In this document: piece after piece, positions 23,704 through 30,489 of the stretch
Layout of the letters: every line of letters starts with the position of its first letter
How positions within the stretch are numbered: position 1 is the stretch's first letter
Source: Bacteroidota bacterium
Lineage (GTDB): Bacteria; Bacteroidota; Bacteroidia; Bacteroidales; VadinHA17
DNA length: 39,392 nucleotides
NCBI GenBank assembly: GCA_022703405.1
Contig: JAKLDT010000010.1
Coordinates: 1 to 39,392, forward strand
Reading direction: 5' to 3'
Position numbers and translations under genes: made by a program
The notes under the pieces: model-generated
Database searches by the model: none
Told to the model about the DNA's origin: nothing
What the model saw: the letters and a program-made list of their open reading frames with translations, nothing else

Positions 23704-25055
23704 CTGTTCCTCATTTTGCCTGCAATTATTTCAGCAGCCTTTATCAAAGGATAGCCTGCAGGTGAAGCTGTCAGACAGGGATGAGTTCCAATCTGAGAAG
23801 TAAGTAATGAATTGACTGTCATTCTGTTCTGGATTGCGAGTCCAATTACATTGGTAAGTTCTCCGGCGCTTAATCCTCCAATTACTTCACCTCCGATTAT
23901 TACACCTGACTGACGGGCTGCTATGAGTTTGACAAGTTGCTTATGTGCATCTGGAAGGTTTCCGGGATGACGGTCGATACCTTCAAATGTTCCTGTAATG
24001 GAATCAATGCCTTCTGCCTTTGCCCTGGCTTCCGTTACGCCAGCTGTACCGAAACCGGTGTTCCCAATCGCCGTGGAATAAATAGCAATGGTACCGCTGA
24101 AGGTCTTGACAACATTGAGATTAAAAAGATTCATTCCGGCTATTCTTGCTTCAGCACATGCAGTGGAAGCAAGCATTGTTGAGACTCTGGCACGGGTAAC
24201 AAAATCACGTTTCTGGGCACAATCACCGACAGCAAAAATATCTTTTATATGTGTTCGCATGTATTCGTCTACAGCAATGAAACCGCTTTCATCGACATAA
24301 ATCTCAGACTTTCTGGCGAGCTCCACATTAGGTTTATAACCAACAGAAAGAATTATTGCGTCAGACTCAATAACATCTCCATTTTCAAGTTTAACTGATT
24401 CTACTTTCGTTTTCCCAAGTACTTCTTTAATTCCATTTCCGGTTACTATGTTTACCCCCCTGATTGCTAGGATTTCTTTTATTTTCTTTGACAGTTCAAC
24501 ATCGAAAGCAAGCATTAAGATATCAGGCAGCTTTTCTACAAGGGTAACTTCGTGCTCCTGTTTTATAAGTTCATCAGAAAATTCCACTCCGATGAAGCCT
24601 GCTCCAACAACAATTATCTTCTTGCATGAAGCAAGTTTATTCTTCATTTCATCAAGATAGATCCTGTCTTTGGGAATGACGAACACATTTTCTTTATCTC
24701 CACCTGCCAGCCATTTGGGTTTGACGGGCATTGATCCGGTTGCCAGCACAAGCTTATCATACTGAATTGTTTCTCCGCTGGCAAGATCAACAGTTTTTAT
24801 TTCCTTGTTTATTTTAACAACTTCATCAACAATCGATTCTATGCCAGCTTTCTCCAGCATTGCATCTACCGGCATTAAATTCTGATCACTGCAGCTGAGT
24901 GTTCCGAAAATATACGGGATCCCGCATGGGACCATCATTTCTTTTTGTTTCTTAACTAAAATAAAATTCTTCTTTGGCCATGAAGATTTTCCTGTAAGTG
25001 CAGCAACCATACCTGCAGCACTTCCTCCGATTACTAAAACATCAGTCGTTTTCAT
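23700..25055 (-). CDS. FAD-dependent pyridine-nucleotide disulfide oxidoreductase, CoA-disulfide reductase-like
   Basis: The 451-residue flavoprotein belongs to the class with a single redox-active cysteine (CoA-disulfide reductase, NADH oxidase, persulfide reductase). The FAD-binding GGSAAG is at 10-15, and the redox cysteine C44 stands in VPCGIPYIFG. The NAD(P)H-binding motif VVGAGFIGVEF lies near 150-160, and the second FAD motif IFAVGDCAQ near 270. The C-terminal dimerisation domain ends with SQIGTHPCLTASPAGYPL. It follows HdrB- and HdrC-like genes, so transfer of electrons from NAD(P)H to a disulfide or persulfide is a plausible role. The exact substrate cannot be read from sequence. Confidence 0.87.
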   Translation of the reverse strand: MKTTDVLVIGGSAAGMVAALTGKSSWPKKNFILVKKQKEMMVPCGIPYIFGTLSCSDQNLMPVDAMLEKAGIESIVDEVVKINKEIKTVDLASGETIQYDKLVLATGSMPVKPKWLAGGDKENVFVIPKDRIYLDEMKNKLASCKKIIVVGAGFIGVEFSDELIKQEHEVTLVEKLPDILMLAFDVELSKKIKEILAIRGVNIVTGNGIKEVLGKTKVESVKLENGDVIESDAIILSVGYKPNVELARKSEIYVDESGFIAVDEYMRTHIKDIFAVGDCAQKRDFVTRARVSTMLASTACAEARIAGMNLFNLNVVKTFSGTIAIYSTAIGNTGFGTAGVTEARAKAEGIDSITGTFEGIDRHPGNLPDAHKQLVKLIAARQSGVIIGGEVIGGLSAGELTNVIGLAIQNRMTVNSLLTSQIGTHPCLTASPAGYPLIKAAEIIAGKMRNR

Positions 25056-25134
25056 ATTTATACTTTAATTGTTATGTTCATTATTATGTTTTTACATTGT
25101 AAGATGTGATATGTCATTGAAAATTGCAGTCGAT

Positions 25135-26202
25135 TTAAACGCATTTCAATACCTGTGGATGTTCCGGAGTTCCGATATATTCACCATTAAATCCTTTGTA
25201 TTTTTGATGCGGGTCATATTGTATTCCAAGCTTTTCAAGCAATGGCTCAACTGAAACCTGGTGAGTTTGCAATCCTATATCCCATGGATTATATCCCAAA
25301 AGAAGCCCGGTGATCTCTTCATAAGTTAAAACAGGGATGCCATAACCGTTTTCATCATAAGTTATGCCTTCCTGTTCAGCAATCACATATTGCCATCGAT
25401 CGAGAAAAAAGGTACAACCAGGACAGTTTGCGATAATCAGATCAGGTTTGAAAGGGAGCATCGAGTCAAATTTCTTTTTGGAATTTGATACAGAATAACC
25501 CCTGTTTGATTTTAGCAGATATTGTCTGAATCCAAAACCACAGCAATGTCTTCTTTCGGGATAATCAACCTGCTGGCCTCCCCATTCATCAATCAGTCCT
25601 GCCAACACGTATGGATACTCAGCTCCGCCTATCCCATGTGATGGAAAGATCTTTGCATAATGACATCCAATGTGATCAACAACCTTTAGAGGTTTCCCTG
25701 TGTTTGCATTTACAAGTCTGTATTTAAATGTTGCGGCAATCTCTTTCCGGAATTTATAGATTACGTCACTTGCATGAACAAGATTTTTTGGAATCGAGAA
25801 TGTCATCCCAGTTGCCAGCTTAAGAGCCTCCCGCGTGTTCTGTTCTGTTTCTGGAAAATGTTTCCAGGTCTCAAGTATTTCCACATAAATGCCAAATGAT
25901 GTAACACAGGAGACAACAAAATTTTCATATCCGGCTTCGTTCATCAGGGCAAACTGGCGAGCGACCACCGTCATTATTGTCTCCATCGGTATTAATCCTG
26001 AATGATATGCTATCCCTGTGCAGGTGGTTTGCTTTATATCGTCAAAAATATCTTTACCCAGAACATCTCTCAAAATAGTTAAATACAGATTTTCTGCAGC
26101 AGGGAATATATTTTGCCTGATACAGCTGCGGGCAAAATAGTAATGATCATCTGCTATTTCTTTCTGGTATGCAGCCCAAATTTCATTTTTCCGGGATATC
26201 AC
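25135..26202 (-). CDS. HdrB-like heterodisulfide reductase subunit (CCG domains)
   Basis: HdrB binds two noncubane [4Fe-4S] clusters through two CCG domains. The second CCG domain is complete here: C180, then C220-C221, then C260-x-x-C263. The first is degenerate: C27 is kept, but the CC pair is reduced to C61 (TTCTG) and the CxxC to C99 (SCVTSFG). The total is 355 residues. The degenerate first half suggests that only one noncubane cluster is formed. The HdrC-like gene lies 17 bases upstream on the same strand, and the disulfide oxidoreductase gene lies 79 bases downstream. HdrA is not encoded in the window. Confidence 0.82.
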   Translation of the reverse strand: MISRKNEIWAAYQKEIADDHYYFARSCIRQNIFPAAENLYLTILRDVLGKDIFDDIKQTTCTGIAYHSGLIPMETIMTVVARQFALMNEAGYENFVVSCVTSFGIYVEILETWKHFPETEQNTREALKLATGMTFSIPKNLVHASDVIYKFRKEIAATFKYRLVNANTGKPLKVVDHIGCHYAKIFPSHGIGGAEYPYVLAGLIDEWGGQQVDYPERRHCCGFGFRQYLLKSNRGYSVSNSKKKFDSMLPFKPDLIIANCPGCTFFLDRWQYVIAEQEGITYDENGYGIPVLTYEEITGLLLGYNPWDIGLQTHQVSVEPLLEKLGIQYDPHQKYKGFNGEYIGTPEHPQVLKCV

Positions 26203-26219
26203 AGGATATGTTTTTAGTT

Positions 26220-26903
26220 TTATTTATTATACAGATACCTGAAGTACTCATCTTTACCTTCTTTAAAATCCTTATCAAGTTCTTTTGCCTTTACAGAGGA
26301 ATATTGTTCTATTTTTTCGAACCTTTTCGTGCCTCCTGTTACATCAAATATCTTTTTCAGGTCATCAAGAGATTTTTTCGATGTTCTGCGAAGAGTACCT
26401 GCCTGGTCTTTGTTATAACTTGTATTAAGCCGCTGCAGGAGTGATTGGCTGTTTTCCCTTATCCAATTCCATACCGGACCCTGTTCAGGATACATTTCAA
26501 GGTCAACTTCATCAATATAGATACAATAGCCATATTTCAGAATATGATCACCCACAGTTCGCTTAACAGCTAATTGTTTTCTGCCCTGTTCGCTTTCAAT
26601 AAAAAAGCCGGTTTCAATTGATAAGCCTCTTAATGCCTGAATCACATAGCAGGGAGTATTTCCACGCGGGCATCTGGTTTTGCAGGAAAGACATTCGCCG
26701 CATCTCCATATCTCGTCACCTTTTAATAATTTTTCAAGGGCAGTTTCATCTTTCTCCTGTACAGTGTTGAGTATTCTTCGGGGATCGTAATCGCTTACTT
26801 CAGCTGCCGGGCATATTGCGGTGCAAACACCACAATTGAAGCAGGCTTTCAGACCTTCTCTGTAACGGATATCCTTCTCCAATTCTTCATAAAGTGTAGG
26901 CAT
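26220..26903 (-). CDS. HdrC-like iron-sulfur subunit
   Basis: The 227-residue protein has two [4Fe-4S] motifs of the HdrC/GlpC type: C21-x2-C24-x2-C27-x3-C31 and C68-x2-C71-x2-C74-x3-C78, each followed by P. The last 100 residues are charged and helical (DEVDLEMYPEQGP and beyond) and longer than in minimal HdrC. No transmembrane segment is visible, so the complex is probably soluble. The HdrB-like gene follows after 17 bases. It should pass electrons between a donor, possibly a ferredoxin or the nearby flavoprotein, and HdrB. Confidence 0.87.
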   Translation of the reverse strand: MPTLYEELEKDIRYREGLKACFNCGVCTAICPAAEVSDYDPRRILNTVQEKDETALEKLLKGDEIWRCGECLSCKTRCPRGNTPCYVIQALRGLSIETGFFIESEQGRKQLAVKRTVGDHILKYGYCIYIDEVDLEMYPEQGPVWNWIRENSQSLLQRLNTSYNKDQAGTLRRTSKKSLDDLKKIFDVTGGTKRFEKIEQYSSVKAKELDKDFKEGKDEYFRYLYNK

Positions 26904-27080
26904 ATATATGCTTCTTTTGAATCTTCAATAATCTTTTGATCTTATAAAACTGTTAATCAGAAATTTCTTTATTAACATGCTGAATTTATCAATGAAAAGA
27001 ACTCTGTCAGGATGATCAAGTTCATTTACTTCTGCTGCATGTCTCCTGAGAAACTATAAGATTATGGGCACTATCATTTG

Positions 27081-28025
27081 TCAAACCGCCCAGTGATAAT
27101 CACGTATGAAAAACTTATTTCCTTCATAAATGATTGATTTAATCAGGTGCTGATTGATCAGAGAGTCGACAACAGAATATGCTGCGCCATCATTCTGAAG
27201 TAAAATATACAGAGCGTCCTCTCTTAATGGATGAACTGCAGTAATATTCAGAATATCCTCATAAATGTTGCCCGTATAACCTGTATCTGTACCTTCAAAA
27301 CCTGTCAGAAATTCTGTTTTTATATGCATCTTATTGAAAGCTTGCCAGGCCAGATTCAACATTGCAGCATCAGGTAGTTTTACAAATTTCTCTACAGGAG
27401 GACGAATTGGAACAGCCAGATATGCTATCTCCGGATTAATGCTTTTTACTATTTCGGCCAGCGATGAAATATTTTCAGCTGAATCATTTATGCCATTAAC
27501 AATCATAGTCTCGGTGCATAATCTCCCCTGGTAGCCATCCCTGAAAAGCTTAATATTGCTTAGAATATTTTCAAAGTCCAGATCCGCAACCGGCCTGTTA
27601 ATTAAGTGCCATGTTATAATATCGCCTGCATCAATTTTAAAAGATACCCAATCTGCAAGTTGAAGGTCTTCCTTAACAGAATCAAAGCATAATAAAGATG
27701 CATTGGAAATGACAGCTACAGGTATGCCTGTTTCTTTTAATAATTTGATTGCTTCCCCGAGATTTTCATCAAGTGTGGGTTCTCCGTTTGAAACAAAAGT
27801 CAGATAATCAGGATAATTATTCTTATTTAACTTTTTCAGGTGTTTTAAAACCCTTTCATAAATGAATTCAGGTTTATAAAAATATTCTCTCTTGCAGTTT
27901 TTCTTTATTGTCTTTCCAACCTGGCAGTAGTTACAACTGTAGGAACAAGTCTTAGGCGGGATTATATTGTTAATTCCAAGGCTTTTCCCTAATCTCCTTG
28001 ATTGTACCGGACCGAATGTTATCAT
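27081..28025 (-). CDS. Radical SAM protein, COG0731-like
   Basis: The enzyme should bind a [4Fe-4S] cluster and S-adenosylmethionine. The motif is C27-x3-C31-x2-C34 in KTCSYSCNYCQVG. The GPVQSRRLGKSLG start and the TFVSNGEPTLD block are typical of the COG0731 group, which is related to the wybutosine enzyme TYW1 but has no assigned role in bacteria. The C-terminal 70 residues (after about 245) look like a winged helix and are not part of the barrel. It lies 41 bases downstream of a NifX-like gene. It may modify or assemble the cofactor bound by that protein, by analogy with NifB; this is inference. Confidence 0.82.
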   Translation of the reverse strand: MITFGPVQSRRLGKSLGINNIIPPKTCSYSCNYCQVGKTIKKNCKREYFYKPEFIYERVLKHLKKLNKNNYPDYLTFVSNGEPTLDENLGEAIKLLKETGIPVAVISNASLLCFDSVKEDLQLADWVSFKIDAGDIITWHLINRPVADLDFENILSNIKLFRDGYQGRLCTETMIVNGINDSAENISSLAEIVKSINPEIAYLAVPIRPPVEKFVKLPDAAMLNLAWQAFNKMHIKTEFLTGFEGTDTGYTGNIYEDILNITAVHPLREDALYILLQNDGAAYSVVDSLINQHLIKSIIYEGNKFFIRDYHWAV

Positions 28026-28066
28026 TTCGAATTGTTAGACTTTTTTTAAATTGTGACCTCCTATAA

Positions 28067-28405
28067 TCAGTGGTCACAATAATTTGCTCCTGCAACCAGC
28101 GTATCATCCAGAAGATCATTTACAAGATCCCTGGGCAATTTTATCGGTGCTCCTGCAAAAACATTAATATTTTGCTGATTGAATAAGTTAATTGCTCTCT
28201 GACCCATACCGCCGGCAATAACATCGGTTACCCCTTTCTCTGCCAGCCAGGCTGGAAGTAATCCAGGTTCATGGGGTGGTGGTGTGACAAATGTTTCGTC
28301 TGTAATTGAATTGTCCTCAGTATTTATAATTGCAAACTGCTGGCAATGGCCAAAATGAGAGCATAATGTTCCGTTCTCAAGCGGAACAGCAATTCTTTTT
28401 TTCAT
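28067..28405 (-). CDS. NifX/NifB-C-like dinitrogenase cofactor-binding family protein, copy 1
   Basis: This small protein of 112 residues belongs to the MTH1175/ORP fold group. The family includes nitrogenase cofactor carriers and the orange protein that holds a Mo-Cu-S cluster. The N-terminal block IAVPLENGTLCSHFGHCQQF carries two cysteines and a histidine at the usual ligand site. GVTDVIAGGMGQRAINLF is the second conserved block. The end contains a further cysteine and histidine (NYCDH). No nitrogenase genes are in the window, so a nitrogenase role is not supported. It is preceded in the operon by a DUF5320-like gene. Confidence 0.87.
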   Translation of the reverse strand: MKKRIAVPLENGTLCSHFGHCQQFAIINTEDNSITDETFVTPPPHEPGLLPAWLAEKGVTDVIAGGMGQRAINLFNQQNINVFAGAPIKLPRDLVNDLLDDTLVAGANYCDH

Positions 28406-28462
28406 AGTTTTATTATTAGAAATATATACAGTTTAAGAAGAATAAATGTCAATTTCTGAATC

Positions 28463-28690
28463 TCAGAATCCACCCCTGAAACGATTTTGTCGTCCCATTC
28501 CCCTGCCTCTTCCAATCCCTCTTAAACCATAATCTTCTCTATTGAAATATCCATAAGGCTTCATGTTTTGAGCCTCAGTGTTCGTGTTAGCAGAGTTTCC
28601 GGCATTTCTGCCATAATTTGTGCATCTTCCCATTCTTCGTCCCGTCATCGGTCCGTTCCCTTCAGGGCCTGTCTGATTTAAGTTTGGCAT
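28463..28690 (-). CDS. DUF5320-like Gly/Arg-rich small protein
   Basis: The 75-residue protein begins with MPNLNQTGPEGNGPMTGRRM followed by GRC. This is the characteristic start of DUF5320 proteins, which are regularly found beside NifX-like genes. The C terminus is Gly/Arg-rich (GLRGIGRGRGMGRQ). A single cysteine is at residue 23. Function is unknown. It lies between the two NifX-like genes. Its Gly/Arg-rich tail is similar in style to the exported protein at 17185-17604. Confidence 0.8.
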   Translation of the reverse strand: MPNLNQTGPEGNGPMTGRRMGRCTNYGRNAGNSANTNTEAQNMKPYGYFNREDYGLRGIGRGRGMGRQNRFRGGF

Positions 28691-28703
28691 AATAACCTCC
28701 GTT

Positions 28704-29021
28704 TTAATTGTTTAGCATATTGATTACTTCAGTAATTGTTTTTTCAGGCTGTTTTAATACTATCATCTGGATTTTTAAGCTATCAAGCAATGTTTTAATC
28801 TTTATTCCGAATTCTCCTGAAATGATTTTTTTTACATTTCTTGAAGCGACGAGCTGAACAGATGCTGGACCGGCGCCTTCCTGTGCCTCCTTGTTAGGAT
28901 TGGGAAGGAATTCTATTCCCCTGGTCTCAGTGTCATAAATGGCAAAGTAGGAGCAACGGCCAAAACGCTGATCAAGCTTGCTCTCAAGACTGTTGCTGAC
29001 ACATGTAATAGCAATTTTCAT
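28704..29021 (-). CDS. NifX/NifB-C-like dinitrogenase cofactor-binding family protein, copy 2
   Basis: This 105-residue paralogue has IAITCVSNSLESKLDQRFGR followed by CSYFAIYD as the N-terminal block, and VKKIISGEFGIKIKTLL as the second block. It differs from copy 1 by lacking the HFGHC site, having RFGRC instead, and by the absence of the C-terminal Cys-His end. The two proteins therefore probably bind cofactor differently. It lies 18 bases downstream of DUF134 copy 2 and 13 bases upstream of the DUF5320-like gene, so all are read together. Confidence 0.85.
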   Translation of the reverse strand: MKIAITCVSNSLESKLDQRFGRCSYFAIYDTETRGIEFLPNPNKEAQEGAGPASVQLVASRNVKKIISGEFGIKIKTLLDSLKIQMIVLKQPEKTITEVINMLNN

Positions 29022-29039
29022 TTTTCAGTAATTATGGGT

Positions 29040-29615
29040 TTAAAAATTCTCTGTTTCTTTCCTGACCATTTTGCTTCCACATTCAGGACAAATTTCTTCC
29101 CTGCATGGCTGGCCGAGTTGGTGAGGAGATTCATGACCACACGAGGTGCATAAACAAACCTCAGAGCAACGCCTGTTTGTATCTTCTATTCTGTTCTTGT
29201 AAGGTTCAAAATTCTTGAAATCTGTTCCACTGCAGAGAGGACAGGCTTTTATCTCCTCCTGTTTTTCAGGATTGTTGAAATTGCAGCCACAGGTATTGCA
29301 GGTATACCAATCGCTGTCAAAATAAATCTTGCCTCCTTCAATAATTATCTGTTTTCCCAGAACAAGTGCTTCTGCAATTTTTTGCCTTGCCCTGGAATAA
29401 ATCCTGGTTAGTGTAGGCCGTGAAACATTCATAATTAGTGAAGCCTGAATGTGATTAAGCATTTCAAAATCACACAACCTTATTGCTTCATATTCTTCAA
29501 GGTTTAGAAAAATGCTTTGCACAGGTTCTGATCCTGCTTTTTTCCCATAAGGTTTTAATCCTGAAATCACAGGAGGATTACTTATTTTCCTTAATTTGAA
29601 TGGTCTTGGCGACAT
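29040..29615 (-). CDS. DUF134 (UPF0251) DNA-binding protein with added zinc ribbons, copy 2
   Basis: The first 105 residues align with copy 1 at 16757-17161. The recognition region MNVSRPTLTRIYSRA (about 62-76) differs from that of copy 1 at only a few positions. The remaining 85 residues add cysteine pairs of zinc-ribbon type: CNTC, CPLC, CTSC and CPEC. Total length is 191 residues. It is the first gene of the large minus-strand operon, and its promoter (29639-29670) is almost the same as that of the operon holding copy 1. Autoregulation and cross-regulation are the simplest reading. The extra zinc ribbons may sense metal or redox state (inference). Confidence 0.87.
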   Translation of the reverse strand: MSPRPFKLRKISNPPVISGLKPYGKKAGSEPVQSIFLNLEEYEAIRLCDFEMLNHIQASLIMNVSRPTLTRIYSRARQKIAEALVLGKQIIIEGGKIYFDSDWYTCNTCGCNFNNPEKQEEIKACPLCSGTDFKNFEPYKNRIEDTNRRCSEVCLCTSCGHESPHQLGQPCREEICPECGSKMVRKETENF

Positions 29616-29620
29616 AAATT

Positions 29621-29636
29621 ATGAGCAATGGTTCAC
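29621..29636. promoter_or_regulatory. Degenerate second operator ATGAGC-AATG-GTTCAC
   Basis: It matches ATGAAC-N4-GTTCAT at 10 of 12 arm positions. It lies between the start codon and the -7 element of DUF134 copy 2, over the likely transcription start. Its centre is 26 bases from the centre of the main operator. Confidence 0.45.
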
Positions 29637-29638
29637 TA

Positions 29639-29670
29639 CAAAGATAATGAACTTATGATCATAATGCAAA
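29639..29670 (-). promoter_or_regulatory. Bacteroidota promoter of DUF134 operon 2
   Basis: On the minus strand, -33 TTTG (29670-29667) is followed after exactly 20 bases by -7 TATCTTTG (29646-29639), a perfect TAnnTTTG. The 32-base block matches the promoter at 17907-17938 at 27 positions, including TTTGCAT at one end and GTTCATTA plus CTTTG at the other. Confidence 0.85.
29647..29662. promoter_or_regulatory. Operator palindrome ATGAAC-TTAT-GATCAT
   Basis: This is the same palindrome as at 17915-17930 with one arm mismatch (GATCAT instead of GTTCAT). It is placed identically between the -33 and -7 elements. Confidence 0.75.
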
Positions 29671-29781
29671 TTAATCTACTTTTTTTTAAAAAATTTTTTA
29701 TGGTAAAAAGGAGACTCATGAGGAGTAGCAAATATTTTTAGTTGCCAGGGTGTATATTTGAAAAAAATATCTGCTTAAATT

Positions 29782-30489
29782 ATGGCAAATGATTATTTCA
29801 GTTTCAAGCAGTTTACAATATGGCAGGACAGGTCGGCTTTCAAAGTGGGAACTGATGGTGTCCTCCTTGGAGCCTGCGCAGATGTTTCAGCTGCAAAGAG
29901 AATACTTGACATAGGCTCAGGGACAGGTCTGATAGCTCTTATGCTGGCTCAGAGAAGCCAGGCTGAGATTGTGGCCATTGAGCCTGATCATGATTCATAC
30001 CTTCAGTGCTGTGAAAATATTAACAATAGCCCGTGGAAGAACAGGATAACTGTATATGAATCAGCTCTTCATGATTTTAGAAGTGTAGAAAAGTATGACC
30101 TTGTAGTTACAAATCCTCCTTATTTTTCAGGATCACTTGTCAATCCCGATTACAGGAAGTCAGTAACACGCCATGATATCAGTCTCAGTTCAACGGATAT
30201 TCTCAAAAGTCTTGATTCACTGTTGAATGAAGAAGGTTATTTGCAGCTTATTCTGCCGTATGCTGAAGGGAATATCTTTCTTGCTGAAGCTGTTGAATAT
30301 GGTTTTTATTGCCATGATTTATTGAAAGTAAAGCCTATGCCAACTTCTGAAGTCCGGAGGCTTGTTATGCGCTTTGGCCGGAAAAGGGTCAGGACTTCTG
30401 AAAAGTTCCTTACAATAGAGTTTGGCAGAAGGCACGAGTTTACCGATGAGTACATGAAGCTTACAGGAGATTTCTACCTTAAGTTTTGA
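29782..30489 (+). CDS. trmN6: tRNA1(Val) (adenine(37)-N6)-methyltransferase
   Basis: The enzyme methylates A37 of a valine tRNA using S-adenosylmethionine. The N-terminal block FKQFTIWQDRSAFKVGTDGV, followed by LLGA, is diagnostic of the TrmN6 (YfiC) family. The SAM-binding motif is ILDIGSGTGLIALMLAQ (41-57). The catalytic NPPY is at 111-114, followed by FSGSL. The 235-residue length is normal. A -7-like element TATATTTG is at 29753-29760. Its end overlaps the end of the convergent hybrid two-component gene by 11 bases. Confidence 0.92.
   Translation: MANDYFSFKQFTIWQDRSAFKVGTDGVLLGACADVSAAKRILDIGSGTGLIALMLAQRSQAEIVAIEPDHDSYLQCCENINNSPWKNRITVYESALHDFRSVEKYDLVVTNPPYFSGSLVNPDYRKSVTRHDISLSSTDILKSLDSLLNEEGYLQLILPYAEGNIFLAEAVEYGFYCHDLLKVKPMPTSEVRRLVMRFGRKRVRTSEKFLTIEFGRRHEFTDEYMKLTGDFYLKF

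Noticed and set aside
25071-25086. A GTTCAT half-site upstream of the flavoprotein gene at 23700-25055
   Set aside because: Only one arm matches. The partner position shares none of the ATGAAC bases, and no -33/-7 pair surrounds it.
28067-29021. Nitrogen fixation locus
   Set aside because: The two NifX/NifB-C-like proteins belong to a family much wider than nitrogenase. No nifH, nifD, nifK, nifE or nifN gene is in the window.
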